Positions 7,746-16,756 of a DNA stretch of 58,982 nucleotides are shown one piece after another; the stretch's first letter is position 1, and each line of letters starts with the position of its first letter. The stretch is from an uncultured Eubacteriales bacterium (GTDB lineage: Bacteria; Bacillota; Clostridia; Oscillospirales; Oscillospiraceae). Where the stretch lies: contig CAJLCS010000002.1 of assembly GCA_905205195.1 (NCBI GenBank), positions 1 to 58,982 on the forward strand, in the 5' to 3' direction. Made by a program: the position numbers and the translations under genes. The notes under the pieces are model-generated. The model saw nothing but the letters and a program-made list of their open reading frames with translations. It made no database searches and had not been told where the DNA came from.

Positions 7746-10007
7746 TCAGATCGCCGTTACGGTGTATGTCCCGGAGGCCAGCGGCTTGACCCGCAGGCCG
7801 TCGTCGAAGCGCCAGCCCGGCTCCAGCCGGATGCGGCCCTTCATGGCGGCGGGGACGGTGACGGTCAGACGAATGACGTCGTTTTCACGGACCCACCGGG
7901 TCTCAATCCGACCGGCGGGGGCGATGTGGAAGCCCTCGGCATGATCCAGCACGGCGGCAAAGCAGGGGGCAATGTCCACCCGATTCACGTCCCGCCCGGT
8001 GGGATTCAGGCGGATACCGGCCAGATACTGGATAAACCAGCTGCTGATGTCGCCCCAGAAGTGGTGGTTCCGGGAACCGGCGGAATTTTCACTGTAGAAG
8101 CTTTCCCACAGGCTGGTGGCGTCGTGCTTCAGCCAGTTGCCGTAGGCGGGGAACTCGGGCCGGATGATCATCCGCAGCGCCAGATCGGTTTCGCCGAACT
8201 GGGACAGCACATGGAACAGCACCCGGGCGCCCAGAACGCCCACGTCCATAAAGTCCTGCTTCTCGTGAATGAAATCCAGCAGCCGACGGAAGGCGGCGGG
8301 CTTTTCGCCCGGCTCGAACACGTCGTAGAAGATGGCCATGGCCTGGCTGGTCTGGCAGTTTCCGCTGGCGGTCATGGTGGCAAAGTCAATCAGGTGCGTC
8401 CGGATGGCGGTGCGGAATCGCTTGGCGACGGCTTCGGCATAGTCCCGCTCCGGCGCCATGCCCACCACGTCAAACAGGAAGGCAATTTTCCGGGCAATGT
8501 CCATGGCCATGACGGTGTCGGTGAATTCCAGCGGGGAGAGATACGCATCGGCGCCCCGCCCCACCGGGCACCAGTCGCCCAGCCCAATGGCCAGCAGGCC
8601 GTTCTCATCCGCCCGGGTGGTCAGATAGTGCAGATACCGCAGGAAGGTCCCGGCGGAGTCGGCAATCATCTCGGTTTTGCCCCGGTAGACGTAAACAAAA
8701 TAGGGAAGATACGCCAGAATGGAGTCCCAGGCCGGGCCGTTGCCCCAGGCGATGCCCCATCCGCTGGTGGGCACGATGCCGGGCAGGCGGCCGTCGTCCG
8801 CCTGGGCCTTGCAGATGTTCCGCATCCATTCCCGGTAGCTGGTTTCTGCCGACAGATTCAGCAGCACATGCTCCGTGGACAGGGCAGCGTCTGCCGTCCA
8901 GCCGTTTTTCTCCCGCTGGGGGCAATCGGTGGGGAAGTAGTAGAAGTTCGCCAGATCCGACCGGCGGGTGCATTCCTGCAATTTGTTGACGGTTTCGCAG
9001 GAGCAGGAGAAGCCGCCCCGTTCCTTCAGGTCGGAGTTCATCACCTGATAGGTCAGCAGGGAGGGCGTGGCCTGCGCCGGGGTGATACCGGTGACCAGCA
9101 CATATCGGAACCCGTGATAGGTAAACCGGGGGATATAGGTTTCGGTTTCGTCGCCGCGGCAGACATAAATATCCCGATGGATCAGATCCTTGTCCCGCTG
9201 CCACAGGTCCTCTTCCCGGTGGAACCAGACCCTTTCCCGGTCCAGCGTGCCGTCGGGCTTGATCCATTCGCCGTGAAACAGCTCGATTTTCTGGCCCGGG
9301 GCGCCGCTGACCGTCAGGCGGCACACACCGGCGGCATTGACGCCGAAGTCGTAGCAGTAGCCGCCGTCCATCGGCGTGACGGACACCGGCTGCCGCGTCT
9401 CGGTGACCACAATCGGCTCCGCCTCGCACAGCCGCTTTTCGCCCCGGGGATTGGGGGCGGGGAGGGCCGCCGCCCAGCCGCTGTCGTCAAAGCCGGGGGC
9501 GTTCCAGCCGGGCTGCTCCAGCCGGGCGTCATAATGCTCGCCGAAGCGATAGTCGTCAAAGGTAATGGCGGAGGGCGCCGTCCGGAAGCTCTCGTCGCTT
9601 TCAAACCCGGTCACCTTGCCGTCGGCGCCGATCCAGCTGACGGACAGGGCGAACTGGGGCGCGCCCCGGAAGGGAGACTTGTCAAAATCCCAGATGTAGC
9701 CGCCGGGATTGTTCTGGAAGCCGTTGCCCAGCACAACGCCGATGACGTTTTCTCCGGCCTGCAGGGGCAGCGTGTAGGCGTCGTAATAGACGATGTCGTC
9801 CGGGTTGGAGATGTACGGCGCCAGCGCGCCCTTGGTCCTGCGCTGCCCGTTGAGAAACAGCTCATAAAACCCGCAGGCGCCGATGACCACCCGGGCCACC
9901 GCCGGGGCCTCCAGCGTGAAGGATTTGCGGAAGCAGGGGGCGGGCACGAAATGGGTCAGGGTGCTGTAATCCGTGGTGGCACGGAGAAAATGCTGTGGAA
10001 ACTGCAT
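7746..10007 (-). CDS. GH78 alpha-L-rhamnosidase
   Basis: A 753-residue enzyme that removes terminal alpha-L-rhamnose by inversion. The start is set at the ATG at 10005-10007, which has AAAGGAG upstream; the longer reading frame extends into an antisense part of the AraC gene and is not used. The N-terminal half holds the beta-sandwich domains of bacterial rhamnosidases (GFYELFLNGQRRTKGALAPY, VVLGNGFQNNPGG). The (alpha/alpha)6 catalytic part shows DCPQREKNGWTADAAL and the SGWGIAWGNGPAWDS region, followed by a C-terminal beta domain. No signal peptide, hence cytoplasmic. It stands alone, downstream of an AraC gene in the same direction, which may control it together with the divergent GH4 gene. 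Confidence 0.88.
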   Translation of the reverse strand: MQFPQHFLRATTDYSTLTHFVPAPCFRKSFTLEAPAVARVVIGACGFYELFLNGQRRTKGALAPYISNPDDIVYYDAYTLPLQAGENVIGVVLGNGFQNNPGGYIWDFDKSPFRGAPQFALSVSWIGADGKVTGFESDESFRTAPSAITFDDYRFGEHYDARLEQPGWNAPGFDDSGWAAALPAPNPRGEKRLCEAEPIVVTETRQPVSVTPMDGGYCYDFGVNAAGVCRLTVSGAPGQKIELFHGEWIKPDGTLDRERVWFHREEDLWQRDKDLIHRDIYVCRGDETETYIPRFTYHGFRYVLVTGITPAQATPSLLTYQVMNSDLKERGGFSCSCETVNKLQECTRRSDLANFYYFPTDCPQREKNGWTADAALSTEHVLLNLSAETSYREWMRNICKAQADDGRLPGIVPTSGWGIAWGNGPAWDSILAYLPYFVYVYRGKTEMIADSAGTFLRYLHYLTTRADENGLLAIGLGDWCPVGRGADAYLSPLEFTDTVMAMDIARKIAFLFDVVGMAPERDYAEAVAKRFRTAIRTHLIDFATMTASGNCQTSQAMAIFYDVFEPGEKPAAFRRLLDFIHEKQDFMDVGVLGARVLFHVLSQFGETDLALRMIIRPEFPAYGNWLKHDATSLWESFYSENSAGSRNHHFWGDISSWFIQYLAGIRLNPTGRDVNRVDIAPCFAAVLDHAEGFHIAPAGRIETRWVRENDVIRLTVTVPAAMKGRIRLEPGWRFDDGLRVKPLASGTYTVTAI

Positions 10008-10087
10008 AAAATTGCACTCCTTTTCAGGCATAACAGCCATCATATTTTCAGGGAAAGCATACCATATCCCGGGGAAAAACGCAACCG

Positions 10088-10900
10088 TTATTTCTGATAT
10101 TTTTCCCGGTAGGCCCGGGGGGAAAGGCCCACCGTCTGCCGGAAAATCCGGCTGAAATAAAGGGGGTCCTCGTAGCCGCTCTGCCGCCCTACTTCGCCCA
10201 CCGGCAGCTGGGTGGATGCCAGCAGCTGCTTGCAGCCGTCGATCCGCAGCTGCTTTTGGTACGCCATGGGGGCCAGCCCGTAGCGGTTTTTGAACAGGAA
10301 CAGAAACCGGCTGCGGCTCAGGTGACACATCTCCGCCAGCTCTTCCACGGTCACGCTCTCCCGGTAGTGCCGGACCAGATAGGCCGCGCAGGCTGCCAGC
10401 CGGTCGGACTGACCGGCCGCCGGGAGAATCTGCTTGCCAAGCTGGGACAGCACCGTCATCAGCAGCCCGTTTTCGCTGCTGACCGGTCCGGCAGCGCCGT
10501 GCTCCGCCACCATCTGAATGAACAGCTGCTCCAGATAGGAGGAGCCTTCCGTGCGGAAAATGCCGCCGCTTAGCCCGGCCTCGGCCAGCATCTCCGGGGC
10601 GGCCCGGCCGGTAAAGTGGACCCAGAGTCGGCAGGTGTCGGGGAAGCTCTTGTATTTTTGGGGCATATGGGGCGGATACAGCACAAAATCTCCGCCTTCC
10701 AGCAGAAAAACCTGTCCGCCGTAGTCAACCTCCAGCTTTCCGTGCAGCACATAGACAATGTGATAGTCCACTCGCCCCTTGCGCCGGAACACCAACCCGT
10801 CCAGCCCGGTGGGGAGCTGAACGCCGCAGCTGTTGAGAAGCAGATAGCGGCTGCTTTCCAGATTGAATTGGTCCAGCCGATCGCCGTCATAGAGTTCCAT
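10088..10900 (-). CDS. AraC-family regulator (glycan island 1)
   Basis: A 270-residue regulator. The N-terminal cupin-like sensor (YHIVYVLHGKLEVDYGG, DFVLYPPHMPQKY) is followed from about residue 165 by two helix-turn-helix motifs ending in the AraC signature YEDPLYFSRIFRQTVGLSP. The ATG at 10898-10900 has a good GGGAGGTGAT site. It is divergent from the GH4 gene (start 11033) and upstream of GH78 on the same strand, so both are likely targets. The ligand is probably a sugar released by these enzymes. A promoter with TGGACA and TATCAT 18 bases apart lies upstream. Confidence 0.9.
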   Translation of the reverse strand: MELYDGDRLDQFNLESSRYLLLNSCGVQLPTGLDGLVFRRKGRVDYHIVYVLHGKLEVDYGGQVFLLEGGDFVLYPPHMPQKYKSFPDTCRLWVHFTGRAAPEMLAEAGLSGGIFRTEGSSYLEQLFIQMVAEHGAAGPVSSENGLLMTVLSQLGKQILPAAGQSDRLAACAAYLVRHYRESVTVEELAEMCHLSRSRFLFLFKNRYGLAPMAYQKQLRIDGCKQLLASTQLPVGEVGRQSGYEDPLYFSRIFRQTVGLSPRAYREKYQK

Positions 10901-10917
10901 GGGATCACCTCCCGTCT

Positions 10918-10947
10918 ATGATAGCACAAATGCAGGACTTTTGTCCA
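10918..10947 (-). promoter_or_regulatory. Promoter of the first AraC gene
   Basis: On the minus strand TGGACA (10942-10947) and TATCAT (10918-10923) are separated by 18 bases. The sequence TTTGTGC just before the -10 gives an extended -10 (TGC before TATCAT). The same TGTGCTAT pattern occurs upstream of other genes in the island. Confidence 0.6.
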
Positions 10948-11032
10948 TGTTTTCAGGAAAAACACCTATGGAATTTTCCGGGGATTGTGGGATAATGATG
11001 GCATCCTAGAAAACGGAAAGGAACAAGCGACC

Positions 11033-12349
11033 ATGAAAAAATTTGCCTTTATCGGTGCGGGCAGCCTTCAGTTTACGGGCAGCTGTATGCGGGACCTTCT
11101 GACGTTCCCCGCCTTCCGTGACTGTGAAATCGCCCTGATGGACATCAACGAAACAAACCTGCAGAACATTTACCGTGTCTGCCTGCGGATCCGGGAGGCC
11201 ATGAACTGCCCGGACTGCAAGGTGACGATGACTACGTCCCGGGCCGAGGCGCTGAAGGGCGCCGACGGCGTGCTGTGTACCGTGTTCAACGGCGACATCG
11301 ATATCTGGCGCTACGACATCGAGATTCCCAAGAAATACGGCGTGGATATCAACGTGGGCGACACGCGGAGCGTTTCCGGTATCTTCCGCGCCCTGCGGAA
11401 CATTCCGCTGCTGCTGGACATCTCCCGGGATATCGTGCGCTATTGCCCCCGGGCGGTGTTCCTCAACTACACCAACCCCATGGCCATGCTCTGCCAGGCC
11501 ATGCAGAAGTACACCGACGTGGAGGTCACCGGCCTGTGCCACAGCGTGCAGGGCACGGCGAAAATGCTGGCCGATTGGCTGAACGTTCCCTATGACGAGC
11601 TGGTTTATACCTGCGCCGGTGTGAATCATCAGGCGTTTTATCTGGAGCTGTCCCACAACGGCGTGGACCTGTATCCCCGGCTGAAGAAGCTGGTGCAGGA
11701 GAATCGGGAGGTTTACGACCGGGAGCAGGTCCGCAACGAAATGCTGCTCCAGCTGGGCTATTACGTCACCGAGTCCAGTGGCCACAACTCCGAGTATAAC
11801 CCCTGGTTCCGCAAGCGCCCGGACCTGATCGAGAAGTACTGCACCCACGGCACAGGCGGAAACCCCGGTGAATATGCCATGTCCCTGAAGTACCGGATGG
11901 AGCGGGCCAAGGATCCCTCCAAGCAGTATCGGGAGTGGATGGAGAAGGATGTGGACACGAAGAAGAGCGCCGAATACGCAGCCGACATCTTCAATGCCCG
12001 TCTGGGCGACGGTAAGCCCTTTGTGTTCAACGGCAACGTGCCGAACCACGGCGCCATTTCCAATCTGCCCTGGGATTCCTGCGTGGAGGTGCCGGTGGTG
12101 GCGGACCGGATGGGCTTCCGGACGACCATGGTGGGGGACCTGCCCGCCCATCTGGCCATTCTCGTCAACACCACGGCCCGGATTGAGAGCCTGGTGGTGG
12201 AGGCCGCCATGCATCATGACAAGGAAGCGGTTTACCACGCCGTGGATATGGACCCGCTGTGCGCCGCCGTCTGCTCGCTGCAGGAGATCCGGTCCATGTG
12301 CGACGAGCTGTTTGAAATCAACAAGGACTTTTTGGGTGATTATCGCTGA
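11033..12349 (+). CDS. melA: GH4 alpha-galactosidase (MelA type), NAD-dependent
   Basis: A 438-residue GH4 enzyme. GH4 members hydrolyse glycosides by an NAD+- and divalent-metal-dependent redox-elimination mechanism in the cytoplasm. The ATG at 11033 begins KKFAFIGAGSLQFTG, the NAD-binding loop. Other family marks are NYTNPMAML (residues 145-153), the metal-site CHSVQGT (Cys169, His170) and GVNHQAFYLEL (His199). CHS together with QGT is the pattern of MelA alpha-galactosidases rather than of phospho-glycosidases, so free alpha-galactosides are the likely substrate. Alpha-galacturonidase is the main alternative. It is divergent from an AraC gene with a TATAAT-like box near 10991, and is followed by a strong terminator. 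Confidence 0.85.
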   Translation: MKKFAFIGAGSLQFTGSCMRDLLTFPAFRDCEIALMDINETNLQNIYRVCLRIREAMNCPDCKVTMTTSRAEALKGADGVLCTVFNGDIDIWRYDIEIPKKYGVDINVGDTRSVSGIFRALRNIPLLLDISRDIVRYCPRAVFLNYTNPMAMLCQAMQKYTDVEVTGLCHSVQGTAKMLADWLNVPYDELVYTCAGVNHQAFYLELSHNGVDLYPRLKKLVQENREVYDREQVRNEMLLQLGYYVTESSGHNSEYNPWFRKRPDLIEKYCTHGTGGNPGEYAMSLKYRMERAKDPSKQYREWMEKDVDTKKSAEYAADIFNARLGDGKPFVFNGNVPNHGAISNLPWDSCVEVPVVADRMGFRTTMVGDLPAHLAILVNTTARIESLVVEAAMHHDKEAVYHAVDMDPLCAAVCSLQEIRSMCDELFEINKDFLGDYR

Positions 12350-12374
12350 TTACGATCAAAAATCAGAACCGGGG

Positions 12375-12415
12375 GGCTGCCGGAGGGCAGCCGCCCGCAA
12401 TTTTTCGCTTTTTTT
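12375..12415 (+). terminator. Terminator of the GH4 gene
   Basis: GGCTGCC (12375-12381) pairs with GGCAGCC (12386-12392) around GGAG, followed by two T-runs up to 12415. Confidence 0.75.
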
Positions 12416-14525
12416 ACGCAAACAGGTCCCGGTTGGGCCGAAGTCCCATGGTCAGGTTCAGCTCGCCGCCCTCCATCAGCTGGGCGTGGGAGAATTTCGG
12501 CGCGGTCATGGGCACGCCGTTGATCGAAGCCGCCTGAATGTACTTGGCTTTCCCGGAGGCGCCCTCTGCCCGGACCGTAAAGGTCCTGCCGTTGGGCAGA
12601 TTCAGCTCAATCCGGTCGAACATCGGGCTGCCCAGATCATAATCGCCGCTGGCCGGATTGACCGGGTAGAAGCCCATGGCGGAGAAGGCCAGAAACGCGC
12701 TCATGGCGCCGCCGTCCTCATCGCCGCAGATGCCAAGGGGTGAATCGGTGAACCAGATGCGGATCAGCTCGTGAATTTTCCGCTGGGTCTTGTAGGCCTG
12801 CCCGCAGTAATCGTACAGGTAGGGAATGTGGAAGCTGGGTTCGTTGCCCATGCAGAACTGGCCCATCAGGCCGGTGGCGTCCGGGTACTGGGCAAGAAAA
12901 TCCGACTTCAGCCGCCCGTCGTACTGCTCCACATAGAGCCGGTCCAGCTTGGCTGCAAAGATCTCCCGGCCGCCCATCAGTTCCATCAGCCCGTCCATGT
13001 CGTGCTGGGCGGCAAAATCATAGATGTACGCGTTGTTTTCGGCAAAATACCGCCGTCCGCCTACGCCGCCGCAGAATTTCGGGTTGTAGACCTCGGTGAA
13101 GCTGCCGTCCGCCTTCCGGGGGTGGAAAAAGCCGATGGACGCATCGTAGAGCTTCTTATAGTTTTCCGCCCGCTTGGCAAAGTAGGCTGCATCCTCGGTT
13201 TTGCCCAGTGCCGCCGCCATTTGGGACACGCACCAGTCGTCGTAGGAATGCTCAATGGTTACGGCCACCGCCTGCCGGTTTTCAAAGGAATGAACCCGGT
13301 CACAGGTCTCCGGCTCGTCCTCCTCCAGCGCCGGGAAGAAGCCCTTTTCGTAATAAACCTTCGTCAGTTCGTCGGCCTCGCCGTCCGTCCAGGGCAGCAT
13401 GGTCCGCCGGGTGGCGTTTTTGTACACCGCCTCGTAGGCAAGCTCACGGTCAAAGTCCAGCCCCTTGGCCATGGCCTCGGCAAACAGGGACACGGTGTGG
13501 TGGCCCAGCATACAGGGGGTGTTGCCGTCCAGATAGGGGAACCGGGGCAGCCAGCCGCTCTGCCGGTACATCCGCAGATAGGATTCCAGCGTGTCCCGAT
13601 GCACCTCCGGCTCCAGCAGCAGCTGCAGCGGGTGCATCCCCCGGAAGGTATCCCAGATGCCGTCGTCGGTGTAGTAGGCGTGGCCCTCGTCGTCGTGAAT
13701 TTCCCCGTCAAAGCCGCGGTAACGGCCGCAGACGCTGTAGTTGTGCATCCGGGACAGGGAACGGTACAGCGCCGTGTAGAACACCCGCTTTTCCGCTTCG
13801 GTTCCGCCGGAAACCCGGACCTTGCCCAGCACCCGGTTCCAGGCGGCGTTGCATTCGCTGCGGACGGTGTCGAAGGATTTTCCGGCCAGATCCGCCGCGC
13901 AGGATTCGTCCAGACTGTCCCAGTCCAGCGCCGACAGGACAAAGGGCAGGAACACCTCCTCCTGGGTTACCGTCACCGTAATGACCGTCGTTTCTTCCCC
14001 GTTGTTGGGGACTTCGACCGTTTCCGCGCCCTCGGGCAGCAGAAACAGAGTGTGGAACCGGGCTGCCCGGCCCACATACTGCTGCCCGGTGAGATAGAGC
14101 CGGCTGCCGCTGCGGCGCAGGCCCGCGCAGCCCCGGACGGACAGGCGAATCCGCTTCCGGGCTGCGCCCCGGGGAAAGACAAACCGGAACATTCCGTAAT
14201 TGGCCATGGCGGTGTGGCTGGATCGGATGTCGTGGTCCTCCAGCAGCACCTCGTAGAAATCCGGCCGGGCCGTCTCAAAATCGTGGTCAAACCGGCTGCT
14301 CCCGGCAAGCTCCGCCGGGCCGTTGTCGCCGCATTCCGGCATCACCGCCGCGCATCCGGCGGTAAAGCCGAAAATCCGGTCGGAGCTGTAGCCGTCCTTC
14401 ATGCCGGGGCGGAACAGCGGCGTCACCACCGCCGCGCCGTGGGGCGACTGGACGCTGGGGGAGGTGGAGGTGAGCAAATGGCCGATGCCGCCAATATTGG
14501 GGTTAACATAATTCGTGTAATCCAT
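12414..14525 (-). CDS. GH92 exo-alpha-mannosidase
   Basis: A 703-residue calcium-dependent inverting alpha-mannosidase of the family that trims N-glycans and mannans. Visible GH92 marks are VNPNIGGIGH at the N-terminus, IWDTFRGMHPLQLL, EHSYDDW, GNEPSFHIPYLY (Glu562) and GDEDGGAMSAF (Asp602/Glu603/Asp604), in the expected order. Members are often exported; this one has no signal peptide, so it is intracellular. It starts 20 bases after a DUF624 membrane protein gene and is probably cotranscribed. The sugar operon on the other side of DUF624 has an isomerase that could take mannose, which fits with the product of this enzyme. Confidence 0.9.
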   Translation of the reverse strand: MDYTNYVNPNIGGIGHLLTSTSPSVQSPHGAAVVTPLFRPGMKDGYSSDRIFGFTAGCAAVMPECGDNGPAELAGSSRFDHDFETARPDFYEVLLEDHDIRSSHTAMANYGMFRFVFPRGAARKRIRLSVRGCAGLRRSGSRLYLTGQQYVGRAARFHTLFLLPEGAETVEVPNNGEETTVITVTVTQEEVFLPFVLSALDWDSLDESCAADLAGKSFDTVRSECNAAWNRVLGKVRVSGGTEAEKRVFYTALYRSLSRMHNYSVCGRYRGFDGEIHDDEGHAYYTDDGIWDTFRGMHPLQLLLEPEVHRDTLESYLRMYRQSGWLPRFPYLDGNTPCMLGHHTVSLFAEAMAKGLDFDRELAYEAVYKNATRRTMLPWTDGEADELTKVYYEKGFFPALEEDEPETCDRVHSFENRQAVAVTIEHSYDDWCVSQMAAALGKTEDAAYFAKRAENYKKLYDASIGFFHPRKADGSFTEVYNPKFCGGVGGRRYFAENNAYIYDFAAQHDMDGLMELMGGREIFAAKLDRLYVEQYDGRLKSDFLAQYPDATGLMGQFCMGNEPSFHIPYLYDYCGQAYKTQRKIHELIRIWFTDSPLGICGDEDGGAMSAFLAFSAMGFYPVNPASGDYDLGSPMFDRIELNLPNGRTFTVRAEGASGKAKYIQAASINGVPMTAPKFSHAQLMEGGELNLTMGLRPNRDLFA

Positions 14526-14545
14526 GGGATGTTCCTCCTGTCGGA

Positions 14546-15244
14546 TCAGTGATTTAATGTAACGGTATCGTAATCTTCAATGGGATAGTCGGAGTCCGCC
14601 AGCTCCTTGCGGAAAATCCGCAGCAGCAGCTTGCTGTTTAGGTAGCCAATGACGCCGAAGGCCAGAAACACCCACACCAGCAGCAGATTCAAAAACAGCT
14701 CAAAGGACCGGGCAAGCAGGACAAAGGGAATCAGGTTCAGTGCCGTCACCAGCAGCGCCGTGGGCAGATGGCTGATGGCCAGGAAAAAGGCGTTGTGCAG
14801 CGCGACCCGCAGCCGGTCGGAGTAGAAGCCCAGCAGCGGATACAGGAAGGACACCACCATCAGCGCCAGCAGCACCGGCAGGGCAAACACCACCAGCCCC
14901 AGCGACGGCAGATTCAGGGGATTTCCCATCAGGAAGGACACATTCAGATAGGCCAGCGCCAGCACCGGCAGCACCAGCAGCAGCGACAGCGTGCCCCGTT
15001 TCCAGGTCAGGCGGAAGCCGCAGAAGAAGTCCTTCCAGACGTGAATGGCGTCCTTCCGGGCCATTTTCATCAAAACATAGTACATGGCGCCGGTGGAGGC
15101 GCCCAGCGTGACCACCGGCAGCGAACAGATCAGCCACAGCAGATTGACGGCCACAATGTCAAATACCCTTCCGAGGAAGAGCATGGCCGGTTCTTCAAAC
15201 AGGTTGGAAGCCTTGCGGGGGGGACGAACGGATTGCTGACTCAT
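14546..15244 (-). CDS. DUF624 (YesL-type) membrane protein
   Basis: A 232-residue protein with about five membrane helices, starting at the ATG at 15242-15244 with GGAGG upstream (an earlier in-frame ATG at 15280 lacks a site). The region FDIVAVNLLWLICSLPVV and the following GASTGAMYYVLMK are characteristic of DUF624. YesL-type proteins are regularly found in operons for import and hydrolysis of plant or host oligosaccharides, but their biochemical role is unknown. Here it precedes GH92 by 20 bases. It may be an accessory to an ABC importer encoded elsewhere. Confidence 0.85.
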   Translation of the reverse strand: MSQQSVRPPRKASNLFEEPAMLFLGRVFDIVAVNLLWLICSLPVVTLGASTGAMYYVLMKMARKDAIHVWKDFFCGFRLTWKRGTLSLLLVLPVLALAYLNVSFLMGNPLNLPSLGLVVFALPVLLALMVVSFLYPLLGFYSDRLRVALHNAFFLAISHLPTALLVTALNLIPFVLLARSFELFLNLLLVWVFLAFGVIGYLNSKLLLRIFRKELADSDYPIEDYDTVTLNH

Positions 15245-15275
15245 GGGAAACCTCCAGGAAATTGAGAATACGGAT

Positions 15276-15304
15276 ATCATACCCTATTTTCGACGGTTTT
15301 GCAA
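15276..15304 (-). promoter_or_regulatory. Promoter for DUF624-GH92
   Basis: On the minus strand TTGCAA (15299-15304) and TATGAT (15276-15281) are exactly 17 bases apart, 30 or so bases upstream of the DUF624 ATG. Confidence 0.65.
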
Positions 15305-15444
15305 TGGTTTCCACAAAAACCGCCGCCGCAAAAAGTAAATTTTCGGTGAACCGGACCAGAGCGGCCGGATACGGGACTCTACGAAACGGAGAATTTCCGA
15401 AAATAAGACGCAAAATTCTATGAAACGATTATCCGATCCGTAGG

Positions 15445-15473
15445 TTTACCTTTGCCCCAAACCGCGCTATAAT
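15445..15473 (+). promoter_or_regulatory. Promoter for the HTH-kinase/aldolase/isomerase operon
   Basis: TTTACC (15445-15450) and TATAAT (15468-15473) are 17 bases apart, and an RBS (GGGAGGA) precedes the ATG at 15507. Between the two divergent promoters is an 8-base inverted pair ATTTTCGG/CCGAAAAT (near 15343 and 15400), a candidate operator. Confidence 0.65.
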
Positions 15474-15506
15474 GGGCTTATCACCCCGGAACAGGGAGGA
15501 CTTTCC

Positions 15507-16742
15507 ATGACGCCAAAGCAATTCGGAACCACGATTATGAGTCTCCGCCGGAAAAAGGGACTGACCCAGTCCGCGCTGGCGGGGCTGCTGAACGTCAGCG
15601 ACAAGGCCGTCAGCAAATGGGAAACCGGCCTCGGCTATCCCGAAATCACGCTGCTGCCCAAGCTGGCGCAGGAGCTGGGTGTTTCCGTGGACTACCTGAT
15701 GACCGGCCACCGCCGGGGCATCACCGTGGCGGGCAACATTCTGTGCGATCTGGTCAAGACCATCGACAGCTATCCTGCCGTCGGAATGCTGTCCGGCATT
15801 TCCTCCGTCAGCCGGTCTGTCGGCGGCTGCGTGCCCAATACGGCCATCGATCTGGCCAAAATCGATCGGACCATTCCCCTGGCCGCCGCCGGATGTGTCG
15901 GCGACGACGAATACGGGCGCTATGTGCTCTTCCAGCTCCAGCGCTACCACATCGACACCGGCAAGGTGCTGGTCACCGATCAGGCACCCACCAGCTTCAG
16001 CGACGTGATGAGCCTGCCCACCGGCGAGCGGACCTTCTTCCATGCCCGGGGGGCCAACGCCCTGTTTTCCCCGGCGGATCTTCGCCCGGCGGAGATGCAG
16101 TGCAGTATGCTGCACATCGGCTACATCCTGCTTCTGGACCAGTTCGACGCGGAGGACCCGGAATACGGCACCGCCATGGCCCGATTCCTCCACGATGTGC
16201 AGAAGCGGGGCATCAAGACCTCCATCGACGTGGTCAGCGACAGCTCCGGCGACTTTCCGCGGAAGGTGATTCCCGCGCTGCGCTACTGCGACTATGTCAT
16301 CATCAACGAAATCGAGTGCTGCAGCATCTGGCAGTGCAGCCCCCGCCGGGAGGACGGCCAATTGGACGTGGCGGCCATCCGCCGGGCCATGGAAAAAACC
16401 ATGGACTGCGGCGTAGGGGAAAAGGTCATCGTCCACAGCAAGGAGGCGGGCTTCTGCCTGAGCCGGGACGGCCGCTTTACCGCCGTGCCCTCGCTGGACA
16501 TTCCGGAGGATTTGATCCGGGGCAGCGTCGGCGCCGGGGATGCCTACTGCGCCGGGTGCCTGTACGGCCTGTATCAGGATTTCTCCGATCCGGAGCTGCT
16601 GCAATTTGCCTCGGCGGCCGCCGCCTGCAATCTGTTTGCGGAAAACGCCGTGGACGGAATGCGGACCAAGGAGGAAATCCGCAAGGTTATGGAGGCCTAT
16701 CCCAGAAAACAATTGCCGGTGCTGTCCGGCGAAACGAAATAA
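15507..16742 (+). CDS. Fused XRE helix-turn-helix regulator and PfkB sugar kinase
   Basis: A 411-residue two-domain protein. Residues 5-65 are an XRE-type helix-turn-helix (LRRKKGLTQSALAGLLNVSD, KAVSKWETGLGYPE). Residues 71-395 are a PfkB/ribokinase-type sugar kinase with an N-terminal GNILCD start, a GG in SVGGCVPNTA (residues 104-113), the VGDDEYG motif and the catalytic GAGDAYCAG (342-350; base Asp345). Both halves appear intact, so it may phosphorylate a ketose and also bind DNA in response to sugar or ATP. It opens a three-gene operon with spacings of 14 and 12 bases. PfkB kinases with a fused XRE domain are uncommon, and I know of no characterised example; the exact substrate is open (D-xylulose and D-fructose are candidates). 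Confidence 0.88.
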   Translation: MTPKQFGTTIMSLRRKKGLTQSALAGLLNVSDKAVSKWETGLGYPEITLLPKLAQELGVSVDYLMTGHRRGITVAGNILCDLVKTIDSYPAVGMLSGISSVSRSVGGCVPNTAIDLAKIDRTIPLAAAGCVGDDEYGRYVLFQLQRYHIDTGKVLVTDQAPTSFSDVMSLPTGERTFFHARGANALFSPADLRPAEMQCSMLHIGYILLLDQFDAEDPEYGTAMARFLHDVQKRGIKTSIDVVSDSSGDFPRKVIPALRYCDYVIINEIECCSIWQCSPRREDGQLDVAAIRRAMEKTMDCGVGEKVIVHSKEAGFCLSRDGRFTAVPSLDIPEDLIRGSVGAGDAYCAGCLYGLYQDFSDPELLQFASAAAACNLFAENAVDGMRTKEEIRKVMEAYPRKQLPVLSGETK

Positions 16743-16756
16743 GGAGGACGATCATC

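Noticed and set aside
7668..10097. An 809-codon open frame antisense to the GH78 gene
   Set aside because: High GC makes long antisense frames; its translation is rich in Gly, Gln, His and Val without any domain, while the opposite strand encodes a clear rhamnosidase.
10008..10328. Longer N-terminus for the GH78 rhamnosidase
   Set aside because: The extension is low-complexity, overlaps the AraC gene in the same direction, and the ATG at 10005-10007 has a perfect ribosome-binding site.
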